Source: Candidatus Zhuqueibacterota bacterium
GTDB taxonomy: Bacteria; Zhuqueibacterota; Zhuqueibacteria; Oceanimicrobiales; Oceanimicrobiaceae
Assembly (NCBI GenBank): GCA_029262005.1
Contig: JAJDAG010000097.1
Coordinates: 1 to 56,154 of the forward strand
Length of the DNA: 56,154 nt
Direction of reading: 5' to 3'
Both the position numbers and the translations under genes were made by a program. Of the stretch, positions 35,507 through 44,596 are shown piece by piece (the stretch's first letter is position 1; each line of letters begins with the position of its first letter). The notes beneath the pieces were generated by a model. The model was given only the letters and a program-made list of their open reading frames with translations. It made no database searches and was not told the DNA's origin.

Positions 35507-35756
35507 CAACATTTCAGCACAAATATTGGGCAAGCGCAGAGAAATAAGAACTGGTTCAACAGACATACTCGATATTTGCTCGCACATCAGCAGTCCGCCA
35601 CCACAATTATGTACTCCCGGTAACAAATCAGCACCCCTGGAACAAACATACTCTTCAGGTGCTCCCACATCAGCAGTCCTCCATCACAATTATGTACCCC
35701 CGGTAACAAATCAGCACCCCTGGAACAAACATACTCTTCAGGTGCGCCCACATCAG
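35507..35756. repeat. 83-bp tandem repeat, three copies
   Basis: Two nearly identical 83-nt units (35591-35673 and 35674-35756) differ at only a handful of sites. A degenerate 84-nt unit lies just to the left (35507-35590) and shares the CATACTC and CACATCAG landmarks. The array sits 235 nt upstream of the decarboxylase start. The units contain no matching palindrome and are not separated by spacers, so this is a minisatellite rather than a CRISPR. Confidence 0.85.
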
Positions 35757-35991
35757 CTTTGGTTCAACACAAATAGGCTTCTCCGGCGTTTTGTACGGAT
35801 AACCTCCGGCGCAAATCACCGGCCTGGTTACTTGATTAAGCCAAAGTCCCGGCCAACTCTCCATCCATTTACATTTGTGCAGCAATTTTCTCCTCGTTGC
35901 CTTTTGCCTTTTTCCTTTTCACTTTTTCCTTTGTAGTTTGTACTTTGCGCAACACGCCCACATAAAAATTGATGCCGGAGGAAACAAGTCA

Positions 35992-37416
35992 ATGCTCAAC
36001 CACAAAGATTTTCGCAAGCACGCGCACGAACTAGTCGATTGGATGGCAGACTATCTGCAAGATGTGGAGAACCTGCCGGTTAAATCCATGGTCAAACCCG
36101 GGGAGATTTACCAACAAATTCCGGCAAAAGCGCCCGGGACCGGTGAGTCCATGCAGCAGATCATGCGGGACTTTCAACAGATTATTTTGCCCGGCATAAC
36201 GCACTGGCAGAGCCCGAATTTCTTCGCCTATTTCCCGGCCAATTCCAGTTATGCCTCGCTGCTGGGTGAAATGCTCACCGCCACTCTGGGCGCGCAATGT
36301 ATGATTTGGGACACCTCGCCTGCGGCTGCCGAGCTGGAGGAACGCATGATTGAATGGCTGAGAAATCTACTCGGTCTACCCGAACAATTCACCGGCGCAA
36401 TTCAGGACACAGCCTCCACCGCAACGCTGACTGCCATTTTAACAGCGCGGGAACAAGCCACGCACTATTCAAGCAATTTAACCGGCTTGCAAAATACCAA
36501 GACATTCCGGATATATTGTTCTGAAGAGGCGCATTCATCCGTGGAAAAAGCCGTGGCAATCGCCGGCATCGGTCGTGAAAACATGGTTAAAGTTGCCGTG
36601 GATGACGCCTTCAGAATGAATCCGGAAGCGCTCAGCGTCAACATCGCCAAAGACCGGGAACATGGTTTTACGCCATTGTGTGTGGTGGCAACGCTGGGAA
36701 CCACGGGCGTCACCGCCATCGATCCGCTCGCTGCCATCGGCGAGGTGTGCAAACAGCAAAATATCTGGCTGCATGTGGACGCGGCGTTTGCCGGTACAGC
36801 CCTTGTATTGCCCGAGTTTCGCTGGATGATTGCAGGCATTGAAAACGTGGACAGCTTTGTGATGAACCCGCATAAGTGGATGTTCACCAATTTCGATTGC
36901 TCTGCCTATTTTGTCCGCGACAAAGAAGCTTTGCTACGCACATTTGCGATCTTGCCCGAGTACCTCAAGACCGAATCACGCGGTTCGGTGAATGATTATA
37001 GGGATTGGGGCATTCAATTAGGGCGCCGCTTCCGGGCACTCAAACTCTGGTTTGTTCTGCGCAATTTTGGTATCGACGGCATCCGCGAGAGGCTGCGCAA
37101 TCACATTGCCCTGGCTGATGAATTTGCTCGCCGCATTGAGCAACAGCCTGATTTTGAGATGATGGCGCCCCGGCATTTGAGTCTGGTTTGTTTCCGCTAC
37201 CATCCTGAGCACATAACAAATGAAGATGAAATCAACAAGCTCAACACAAATTTGCTGAAGAAATTGAACGCCACGGGAAGAGTCTACCTGACCCACACCA
37301 AAGTCGGTGGGAAATATACCTTAAGAGTTGTGGTTGGCCAAACCTACGTCAAAAAGCAGCATGTGGATGCAGCCTGGGATTTGATTCTGCAGACTTGTCT
37401 TGCCGTAACTGTTTAG
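35992..37416 (+). CDS. Group II PLP-dependent aromatic amino acid decarboxylase-like protein
   Basis: A 474-residue enzyme. The start is the ATG at 35992 behind GGAGGAAAC; the frame extends further upstream but without coding character. PLP is expected on the Lys of MNPHKWM, with the preceding HVDAAFAG Asp contacting the ring nitrogen. The N-terminal ITHWQSPNFFAYFPANSSY and later DWGIQLGRRFRALKLWF are hallmarks of the DOPA/tryptophan decarboxylase branch. It would convert an aromatic L-amino acid to the amine and CO2. It stands alone, with no transporter or oxidase beside it, so the substrate is open. Confidence 0.93.
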   Translation: MLNHKDFRKHAHELVDWMADYLQDVENLPVKSMVKPGEIYQQIPAKAPGTGESMQQIMRDFQQIILPGITHWQSPNFFAYFPANSSYASLLGEMLTATLGAQCMIWDTSPAAAELEERMIEWLRNLLGLPEQFTGAIQDTASTATLTAILTAREQATHYSSNLTGLQNTKTFRIYCSEEAHSSVEKAVAIAGIGRENMVKVAVDDAFRMNPEALSVNIAKDREHGFTPLCVVATLGTTGVTAIDPLAAIGEVCKQQNIWLHVDAAFAGTALVLPEFRWMIAGIENVDSFVMNPHKWMFTNFDCSAYFVRDKEALLRTFAILPEYLKTESRGSVNDYRDWGIQLGRRFRALKLWFVLRNFGIDGIRERLRNHIALADEFARRIEQQPDFEMMAPRHLSLVCFRYHPEHITNEDEINKLNTNLLKKLNATGRVYLTHTKVGGKYTLRVVVGQTYVKKQHVDAAWDLILQTCLAVTV

Positions 37417-37503
37417 CAATAGAGACGCAGAGATGAAATGTAACAATTCTGCTGCCGGTATGATGACAACAGTCAAATAATTTACACCTTTGGCGCACGA
37501 AAC

Positions 37504-40491
37504 TCAAAGCTCAAAATCGAAACCAGCCACCCACCTGAATCGAAGCGAATTTTCACCGGGCAACGGCCTGTTCAGCCAGAGGGGGAAGTCCAATCTCAAT
37601 GCCAGGTTGCGGCCACCGGTAAACAGGGTGTACCAATCATCCGGTAGCCGTTTTTGCAAACGAAAACCAACACCGGCATCGGCAAACAAATCTGCGTCAG
37701 CGTTGGCGAACCCAACGGACGCAACATCAAAAAATGCAACCACTGTTGTCATGCCAAAGCGTTGCAGCGACCGTAAAACAGGCATTCGTTTGCGAAGTTC
37801 GAGATTCAACGCCCAGACTCGATCACCTGCGATTGGGTTATTATAATAACCCCGAACATTGCCACCGCCCGGCTGGTGGTAGTGGAACTTTTCCGGTAAG
37901 GCACCGGCGCTGCGCAAAAAGAACCGCTTGAAACGGGCCCGGGGATTGGCGCCGTCCACGTAGATCATTTCCTGACTTGGTGCGTCCGCGCCATCACTGA
38001 TTCCCTTTGCAAAAATTCGTGCAAAGAGGCCCACAACACGACTCGGCGCCCAAAACTTGATTTCTGAAAACAAACTGTTATAAGAATAATCGCTGGCCCA
38101 ATCCTGTTGCGCCATATCCAGCCCAAGGGTGATGCTGGTAAACCAATGCATGCCCCGCGGGTTGACGTTATAACGAGCATACAATTTATTTACAGAGCCC
38201 TCATCCCAGGTAGAAATCCGCCCTGTGGAAAATTCACGCATGGTGTAGGCGGAATTAAGCAGTCTGGTATGATTGAACCCAACCCAAATGCGATGCTCGG
38301 TACCTCCTCTTAGATATTTGCTTTTCACAAAACGCAAATGCACATCAATTTCCTGACGGCCCTCCATTTTTGCTGCCAGGAGGTAGCCGCGAGTACGGTT
38401 TCCCAACGCCTTCACCGGGTTTGAATAGCGAAAACGAACATCCAATTCCTTGGAACCGGTGCCATACCAGAGTCCGAGCTCGGTATTACGGTATATTCCC
38501 AATCTGCTCCTCAATCTGCCGCCGATCCTTAGATCGTCCACGCTGTTGTACCACCCGCTCGGTCGCCAGGTGGTAATATATTCATCGCGAGACAAAAAAG
38601 TCATCCCGGGATATTCAAAGCCAAATCGCGTGCCAAGTTTGCCGTTATCATTGCGCCGACTTTCCAGAATCTTGTCGTCCGGGTCCAGCATGACATTTTC
38701 AGGCTTCGATTCCGTGTTAAATAAAACTTTTCCAATCCGCTCAAGCCCTCCCAGGCGTTGTCGCTTTTGCTCGCCGTCAGCAGTGGTCACTTGCACCTCA
38801 ACCGGCATAACGCCTTCTGCTTTTTTAAGCACGGTCACCTCGGTACGCCACCCACCATTTGCCGCCTCTGTTTTGGTTTTACCAAGCGCGTAATCTATTT
38901 TTGCCGTGTTCCGTAACCACTGATCAAAAAACCATTTAAGAGACTGCCCGCTTACATCCTCACAAACTTGCCTGAACCTCGCTTCATTGACATGTTTGAA
39001 CTGCCACCGTCTAAAGTATTCTTTACAAATAAGTGCAAAAGTTGAATCGCCGACAACATAACCAAGCATGTCAAAAAAGAAAGCACCCTTGTCATAAACA
39101 TTGCGATAATAGCTGCCGGGCTCATTGTAGTGATGCGCAATTTGCCCCAACGGTTCGTCATGGCCTGATTGCATAAACCCAAGCAAAGCGTCACGCGTAC
39201 GAGCACGCTCTGTCTTCATCGGACGATGCTTTTGTAACCAGGTGGACCGCTTGCGCATCAAATCCCGGTTAAACCCCCAGTGTCCGTATTCCGCCTCCAT
39301 GTACTGACGTGTTTGAAAATCGGTGAACCCTTCGTCAAGCCAGGGCTCTTTCCACTCATTATTTGCAAGAATGCCGTAAAAATAAATATGGCCTACTTCG
39401 TGCAGGATAATGCTCTCGCGACTGGTGCTGTTCATAACCAGCATCGGATATTCCATGCCGCCACCCAGCAGGCCGTGGGTCACACTCAATTGAGGATACG
39501 GATAGCGTCCAAATTTCTCTGACAGCCAGGCCAGTGCTTTTGCCGCCCTCCTGCTGACTACTTTGCTCCAACGCCATTTCGCCTTTGAACGATACAGAAC
39601 ATGAATGGGAATGCCGTCCCATTCACCCTGTTCGTACAAAAAATCAGGACTGGTAACCCAGGCAAAATCGTGCACATTTTCTGCATGAAATGTAACCGAA
39701 CGCTGCGCACCTTCGCCGGCTTTCTCACGCAAATTTTCTTGAATTTCTTTATGCCTTTTCGGCCAGTCCTTGCGGGATATTGCCGTATCAACCAACACCG
39801 ATTGCCAGCCGGGATCACCGGCACTAACTGCTCCCGTTGCACCAATGATATATTCGAATGGGGTATGAATGGTGATATCAAACGTACCAAACTCACCATA
39901 AAATTCTCCTAAATAATGAAACGGCCTGGCATGCCAGCCGTTTTCATCGTAAACGCAAACCTTGGGGTACCACTGCGCCATATCATATTGAAAACCACGA
40001 TAACCCGACCGCCTGACGTGTTTTCTTATTTTGTTTCGGAATGAAAGGCTGATAGTCAATTTCCCTGCCGGAGGCAATGGTTGTGGCAGTGTCGCTTCGA
40101 GAATGGTGTCCCTGATTTCAAAATCCGTGTGCTCTGTTCCTGCCGGAAGATTGGCCTCGGGGTAAGTGATGGCAAAAGACTCAATTTCGATAAACCCACC
40201 ATCCTGCGGCGACGAAATGATTTTCTGAAAAAAACGCCTGGCTTCTGTTACGTAAACTGTGTGTTCATCTTTGTAAGCGTTTGGGTACAAATGCATGAAA
40301 ATCTGCTGCAAAGTATCCGGTGAATTATTGGTATATTCAATGCTTGCTTCAGCGACGATACTGTGTTCAATGGGAAGGAGGGTGACATCCATAGTGTAGT
40401 GCACAAATTGTTGCCAGTATTCTTCTTGAGAGACAGAGTCTGTGCTGAAAAGGAATATAAATACCACGGTGAGTAGCTGGGTGACGCGCAT
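37504..40491 (-). CDS. Gluzincin (M1-like) metallopeptidase fused to an Omp85-like beta-barrel
   Basis: A 995-residue protein. The start is the ATG at 40491 with GGAGG 7 nt upstream; the longer frame to 40626 is unsupported. A signal peptide (to SVSQ) is followed by an M1-type beta domain and a catalytic domain with GGGMEYP (about 339-345) and the zinc site His364, Glu365, His368 and Glu387 (HEVGH, WLDEGFTD; HEx2Hx18E spacing). After about residue 640 come strands of an outer-membrane barrel, including GGGNVRGYYNNP with Arg880, like the VRGY lid-loop motif of Omp85 proteins, and the terminal FDFEL. Architecture parallels patatin-Omp85 fusions. Confidence 0.85.
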   Translation of the reverse strand: MRVTQLLTVVFIFLFSTDSVSQEEYWQQFVHYTMDVTLLPIEHSIVAEASIEYTNNSPDTLQQIFMHLYPNAYKDEHTVYVTEARRFFQKIISSPQDGGFIEIESFAITYPEANLPAGTEHTDFEIRDTILEATLPQPLPPAGKLTISLSFRNKIRKHVRRSGYRGFQYDMAQWYPKVCVYDENGWHARPFHYLGEFYGEFGTFDITIHTPFEYIIGATGAVSAGDPGWQSVLVDTAISRKDWPKRHKEIQENLREKAGEGAQRSVTFHAENVHDFAWVTSPDFLYEQGEWDGIPIHVLYRSKAKWRWSKVVSRRAAKALAWLSEKFGRYPYPQLSVTHGLLGGGMEYPMLVMNSTSRESIILHEVGHIYFYGILANNEWKEPWLDEGFTDFQTRQYMEAEYGHWGFNRDLMRKRSTWLQKHRPMKTERARTRDALLGFMQSGHDEPLGQIAHHYNEPGSYYRNVYDKGAFFFDMLGYVVGDSTFALICKEYFRRWQFKHVNEARFRQVCEDVSGQSLKWFFDQWLRNTAKIDYALGKTKTEAANGGWRTEVTVLKKAEGVMPVEVQVTTADGEQKRQRLGGLERIGKVLFNTESKPENVMLDPDDKILESRRNDNGKLGTRFGFEYPGMTFLSRDEYITTWRPSGWYNSVDDLRIGGRLRSRLGIYRNTELGLWYGTGSKELDVRFRYSNPVKALGNRTRGYLLAAKMEGRQEIDVHLRFVKSKYLRGGTEHRIWVGFNHTRLLNSAYTMREFSTGRISTWDEGSVNKLYARYNVNPRGMHWFTSITLGLDMAQQDWASDYSYNSLFSEIKFWAPSRVVGLFARIFAKGISDGADAPSQEMIYVDGANPRARFKRFFLRSAGALPEKFHYHQPGGGNVRGYYNNPIAGDRVWALNLELRKRMPVLRSLQRFGMTTVVAFFDVASVGFANADADLFADAGVGFRLQKRLPDDWYTLFTGGRNLALRLDFPLWLNRPLPGENSLRFRWVAGFDFEL

Positions 40492-40574
40492 GCAGATGCC
40501 TCCGGAGGTTAAGGGAAATACGGCTAAAGTGATTGGTTTGCAGCAGACATAATTATTCAAACTGGAATAGATGG

Positions 40575-40618
40575 GAACCTTTTCTTGCAACAAATTTGTC
40601 TGCTGCAAGAAAAGGTTC
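40575..40618. promoter_or_regulatory. Perfect 15-bp stem-loop upstream of the peptidase-barrel gene
   Basis: GAACCTTTTCTTGCA (40575-40589) and its exact reverse complement (40604-40618) enclose a 14-nt loop. It lies between the OPT transporter (end 40677) and the peptidase start (40491), both minus. No T run follows on either strand, so it may be an mRNA processing or stabilising hairpin rather than an intrinsic terminator. Confidence 0.5.
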
Positions 40619-40676
40619 TCACTCATACGCCGGGACAGGGGGAAAAGACATCAACACGACAAACTTTGCCGGCGCT

Positions 40677-42632
40677 TTATTTGCGGGTACTAAAACGCAT
40701 AAAAAATACCACCAGACCGGCCAAAGCCAGCAACGCTACAAATGGCGACGCAGCGCCTGCCCAATCAAAGCCAAAACCTTTGGGCGCACTACCTTGAAAA
40801 AAAGCCACGCCTGCAATGCCAATTCCAAGCAGCCCTTCACCACCTACCAAACCAGAGCCAAACAAAATTCCCTGTTCGCGCCGTGACGTGGCATCGTCAT
40901 CGTTTGCAGCGCGCTTTTGCAATAACATGCGCAACATGCCACCTAGAAAGATCGGTGTTAAAGTGCCAACCGGCAGGTAAACTCCGACCGCGAAAGCCAG
41001 GCTCGGAATTTTAAACAACTCAACAATAAATGTAATTACCACGCCGATGCCCACAAGCATCCACGGCAATGAATTTTGCAACACACCTTCGACAACAATT
41101 TTCATGAGCGTTGCTTGCGGTGCAGGCAACTCACTGGAACCAAATCCATAAGTCTTATCCAGCAGCATCACGGCAAGGCAAACAAAAGTTGCCGAAGTCA
41201 GCACGCCGGCCAACTCACCAATTTGCTGGCGCCTGGGGGTTGCACCAAGAATGAAACCGGTTTTCAAATCCTGCGATGTGTCTCCGGCAATTGAGGCGGC
41301 AATGGTGACGACACAACCAATTGTAATGGCTGCAGTCATACCTACCTGACCCGTCCAGCCAAACAGTAAAAAAATCGATGCTGTTGCCAGAAGAGTCGCG
41401 ATGGCCATCCCGCTTGTTGGATTTGAAGTCACACCAACCAGTCCAACGATGCGTGAAGAAACCGTTACAAAAAAGAAGGCGAATACAACCACAAGCATGG
41501 CCCCGACAAGCCGCATAATAAACGAATCGATTGTCCCAAAAACAAATGGCACCACCGCCATTGCCAAAGCGATAACAACCGCACCAACGCCTACAACGCT
41601 TAACGGCAAATCCTGACTGGTTCGAGCCACGGGGATGTTTTTGTTCCCCAAACGGCTGCGAAGCTGCTGCGCCCCGACCCGGAAACTTTCAATCATGGTG
41701 GGAATGCTGCGAATGAGGGTAATCAAACCAGCCGTGGCAACGGCGCCGGCGCCTATGTAACGCACATAACGTGTCCAAAGCAAACTGGGCGACATATCGG
41801 CAATAGACATAATCGTTTCAGGATAAAGTGGCTCAACCCGACCTTCTCCCCAATAAGCAATGGCTGGAATTAGCACCAGCCAGGAAAGCAGCGCACCACC
41901 GACCATAATGCTGCCAATGCGCGGGCCCAGAATATAACCAACGCCAAACAACGCAGCAGAAATATCTATGCCCAACTGCCCTTTTTTTAGAAACGGTACT
42001 TTAAAATGCACATCGCTCTGAATAACCCGAATGCCTCCGGTTAACAATTTTGAAAGCGCGCCAAAGCCGAGACCGAGAAAAACATTTTTTGCCCGAGCTC
42101 CACCAATTTCACTGGCAACCAGCACTTCAGCACATGCGGTGCCTTCCGGGTAAGGAAGATGACCATGTTCCTTGTCAATTAAGAACCGGCGTAAGGGAAT
42201 CATAAACAAAATACCGAGACAGCCGCCGAACATGGCGAGTAATGTCATTTGCAGCAATGATGGTGCAACGCCCCAGAGGAAAAGCGCCGGCAAGGTGAAA
42301 ATTACGCCACTCGCAACAGAACTCGAAGCAGAACCGATTGTTTGCGAAATATTTGCTTCCAAAAGTTCCCCTTTTTGTCCCATTGCTTGTAAAGCTCTAA
42401 AAGCAGCAACAGTCATAACAGCCACTGGGATGGAAGTAGAAATGGTCAGCCCAACTCTGAGGCCCAGATAAGCATTCGCTGCGCCAAACAATATTCCGAA
42501 TAAAATACCAGCCAGGATGGCTTTGATACTGAATTCAACCGGATCTTCTGTTGCAAGTACATACGGCTCGTAACTTTCTCCTTCTGGCACGGGCTCATAC
42601 GCAGTCTTATTCAAACCTTTCTTGGGAAGCAT
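40677..42632 (-). CDS. OPT-family oligopeptide/metal transporter
   Basis: A 651-residue membrane protein with about 15 hydrophobic segments. The start region AILAGILFGILFGAANAYLGLRVGLTISTSIPVAVM is the typical first helix pair of OPT proteins. The motif SQDLKTGFILGATPRRQQIGE at about 450-470 is also family-typical. OPT proteins import peptides or metal chelates with protons. It lies upstream of the peptidase-barrel gene on the same strand, so peptides released outside might be taken up here (inference). A palindrome stands 37 nt upstream of the start. Confidence 0.92.
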   Translation of the reverse strand: MLPKKGLNKTAYEPVPEGESYEPYVLATEDPVEFSIKAILAGILFGILFGAANAYLGLRVGLTISTSIPVAVMTVAAFRALQAMGQKGELLEANISQTIGSASSSVASGVIFTLPALFLWGVAPSLLQMTLLAMFGGCLGILFMIPLRRFLIDKEHGHLPYPEGTACAEVLVASEIGGARAKNVFLGLGFGALSKLLTGGIRVIQSDVHFKVPFLKKGQLGIDISAALFGVGYILGPRIGSIMVGGALLSWLVLIPAIAYWGEGRVEPLYPETIMSIADMSPSLLWTRYVRYIGAGAVATAGLITLIRSIPTMIESFRVGAQQLRSRLGNKNIPVARTSQDLPLSVVGVGAVVIALAMAVVPFVFGTIDSFIMRLVGAMLVVVFAFFFVTVSSRIVGLVGVTSNPTSGMAIATLLATASIFLLFGWTGQVGMTAAITIGCVVTIAASIAGDTSQDLKTGFILGATPRRQQIGELAGVLTSATFVCLAVMLLDKTYGFGSSELPAPQATLMKIVVEGVLQNSLPWMLVGIGVVITFIVELFKIPSLAFAVGVYLPVGTLTPIFLGGMLRMLLQKRAANDDDATSRREQGILFGSGLVGGEGLLGIGIAGVAFFQGSAPKGFGFDWAGAASPFVALLALAGLVVFFMRFSTRK

Positions 42633-42967
42633 GGCAATCTCATTGGTTGATGAGGGGGAATTGTGACAAACACTTAAGAAGTGTTAACAATTATAAATGC
42701 TTCGCTGGCAAAAAGCAAGATATTTGTGGCGATTTACTGACCGGTTTTCGTACACATTAAGATCAACAATACAAACCAGGAGTGCTATTTTTGGATTGGG
42801 TGGCCGATAAATAGAGTAGTGTGGTCTATAAAACTTCTAAAAAAGGCAACCTTTGCCAAAAAATGTAAACATTTGTTAAAACAGCGCATTATGGTTCAAT
42901 AATTGCAAATAAACGGAATGACCTTTCAAATGAGTGGGTCGTAAGTAAATCTAAAGGAATAGTGGCC
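42633..42967. other. Divergent intergenic region
   Basis: About 330 nt between the minus-strand OPT gene and the plus-strand small gene, so it should hold both promoters. Only the short palindrome at 42669-42685 stands out. Confidence 0.4.
42669..42685. promoter_or_regulatory. Operator-like palindrome upstream of the OPT transporter
   Basis: AACACTT and AAGTGTT form perfect 7-bp half-sites around a 3-nt centre, 37 nt upstream of the OPT start codon. The size and position suit a dimeric repressor site. No regulator gene is adjacent. Confidence 0.35.
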
Positions 42968-43159
42968 ATGTTATACGGAAATACTCCTAGCCAAAGAGGA
43001 AACAGTCATCACGAATGCATTCGTTACCGGGAAGGTGACTGGATCGTGCTGGTCTGCCGGACATGCAAGAACTATGAAAAACGCTTCAACTGGAAAACTG
43101 GGGAAATTCGGATCAATCACTCGCCATTATCTGAGCACACACAGCCGCAGCGCGCATAA
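42968..43159 (+). CDS. Small zinc-ribbon-like protein
   Basis: A 63-residue protein, MLYGNTPSQRGNSHHECIR onward. The ATG at 42968 and GTG at 42962 are both possible, with AAAGGA just upstream. Cysteines in ECIRYREG and VCRTCKNY, plus the two histidines before the first Cys, could bind a zinc ion. The WKTGEIRI ending recalls small proteins of a similar size seen in related genomes, from memory only. It stands alone on the plus strand; a weak GGGGC/GCCCC hairpin (43173-43196) follows. Function is unknown. Confidence 0.6.
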   Translation: MLYGNTPSQRGNSHHECIRYREGDWIVLVCRTCKNYEKRFNWKTGEIRINHSPLSEHTQPQRA

Positions 43160-43230
43160 GGCGATTACAAAAGGGGCATATTATCAAAAAGGCCCCCTTA
43201 CATAAACAAGTCTCACCAATTCGCGGTGCC

Positions 43231-43281
43231 CCTGATTCTGCCGGGACTTCTTCCATGAGAAGATGATGCGACAGAATCAGG
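43231..43281. terminator. Convergent-region stem-loop
   Basis: CCTGATTCTG (43231-43240) and CAGAATCAGG (43272-43281) are perfect 10-bp arms, with an inner CTTCT/AGAAG pair in the loop. It lies just beyond the stop of the minus-strand DUF4097-like gene and after the small plus-strand gene, so it could end or protect both transcripts. No T run is present. Confidence 0.4.
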
Positions 43282-43303
43282 ATACTGCCAAGCCCAATAG
43301 CTA

Positions 43304-44596
43304 TCATCTGGCTCTTGTCTTTTTGATATGAATATCCCCATCCGTAGTTGACAGCTCAATTAGATCACCACCACCATTTATTACGCCTTCTGCTGTAATG
43401 TAGCGTTTTGTGCGCCGCCGTGATTCCGGCACTTTGTCCTCAGTTTCCTCTGTGCTTGTAAGCGGAAAGTCAGAATAGATATTATAATCATTCCAACGAC
43501 TGTCCAACCTGATTTCAGCGCGAATTCGTGCAGGGATTTGTTCAGGCAAATAGAGTATAATTTCACCTCCTGCAGTACGCAAATCCACCCCGTGCTCCTG
43601 TGAAAAATCGGTCAAAGTGATCTCTACTTCAATGTCCCCACCTGCGGTTTTACCTCTGACGCCGCCACGAACATCTTTCAGTTCTATGGAGCCGCCCGAC
43701 GTGGCAACACTTGCACTGCCCTTTACACCTGTGCCTTCGATATCGCCGCCAGAGGTGGATGCATCTAATGAACCTCCTACTTCGCTAAAACCAATATCCC
43801 CGCCTGAAGTATGCACTTTGACATTGCCGCTCACCCTTTTCAAGTCAATATCCCCACCCGAGGTATGCGCATCAATCGTTCCCTGCACATCTTGAATTCC
43901 AATGCTCCCACCAGAGGTGTGCAATTCAGCACTGGCCTTTGCACGCTCAAGTACAATATCGCCACCAGAGGTTTTGGCGGCTAATTCCCCCCCGATGTCA
44001 GACAGGTTCAGGTTCCCGCCTGAGGTTTTGAGAATTGCCTGACTGCTACAGCTCTCGAGTTCAATGTCACCACCCGAAGTTTTGGCGTTGAGTTTTCCAC
44101 CAATTTTTTTCAGCAAAATATCGCCGCCTGAAGTATGCAAATCGACATCTCCATTCACATCCGTCACACTTAATTCACCACCCCGAGTCTGAACGTCAAC
44201 ACTGAATGACTTTGGCACATTCACCGAAAAATCGCTTTTTATCCAATCGCGGCGATAATCTTCACCCCTAATTTCTATCACATTGCCATCTTGCCGATAA
44301 CTTGATTTTGCTTTGGCAAGAATTGCTTCGGCCTCTTTTTTTGTAAAGACGTCCATCCTCTTAATTTCCTTCACAAAGACTTCGTTCTTGTCCCACGAGG
44401 TTATTTCAACATCTCCCCGGATTTTAAATATCTGTAAACGACCATCGGCCGAGACTTTAAAACTCCTGGTAATTTCGGCAACAAAGTAACGCCCTGATTT
44501 TCTTATTTCCTGAGCGGCGGAAGCTGTTGCTGTAAAAAAGATTGACGATAGCAACAAAGTTCTAACCGCAATAGAACAAACATGCTTCATTTTCAT
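43304..44596 (-). CDS. DUF4097-like secreted beta-helix protein
   Basis: A 430-residue protein with a signal peptide (to TASAAQE) and about a dozen repeats of a ~19-residue unit of the pattern TSGGDIxLxxVxGxLxAH between residues 130 and 330. This is the stacked beta-helix layout of DUF4097/DUF4098-like putative adhesins. Its start overlaps the anti-sigma stop (ATGA, 44593-44596), so it is translated together with the sigma/anti-sigma pair, a common arrangement in which it is a likely regulon member. GGAGAG precedes the start. Its role is unknown; surface or periplasmic binding is likely. Confidence 0.85.
   Translation of the reverse strand: MKMKHVCSIAVRTLLLSSIFFTATASAAQEIRKSGRYFVAEITRSFKVSADGRLQIFKIRGDVEITSWDKNEVFVKEIKRMDVFTKKEAEAILAKAKSSYRQDGNVIEIRGEDYRRDWIKSDFSVNVPKSFSVDVQTRGGELSVTDVNGDVDLHTSGGDILLKKIGGKLNAKTSGGDIELESCSSQAILKTSGGNLNLSDIGGELAAKTSGGDIVLERAKASAELHTSGGSIGIQDVQGTIDAHTSGGDIDLKRVSGNVKVHTSGGDIGFSEVGGSLDASTSGGDIEGTGVKGSASVATSGGSIELKDVRGGVRGKTAGGDIEVEITLTDFSQEHGVDLRTAGGEIILYLPEQIPARIRAEIRLDSRWNDYNIYSDFPLTSTEETEDKVPESRRRTKRYITAEGVINGGGDLIELSTTDGDIHIKKTRAR

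Larger units (their letters stand above)
34601..35991. other. 1.4-kb non-coding, repeat-rich region
   Basis: No supported gene: frames are short, lack ribosome sites and run on both strands. Instead it holds a nested palindrome (34739-34780), an imperfect direct repeat of about 53 nt (35031-35085 and 35248-35300), a hairpin of GATTAAC type (35158-35214) and three 83-nt tandem units (35507-35756). The promoter and leader of the decarboxylase gene (start 35992) are at its right end. Confidence 0.6.

Noticed and set aside
35507-35756. CRISPR array
   Set aside because: The units are contiguous 83-mers without spacers and no cas genes are near.
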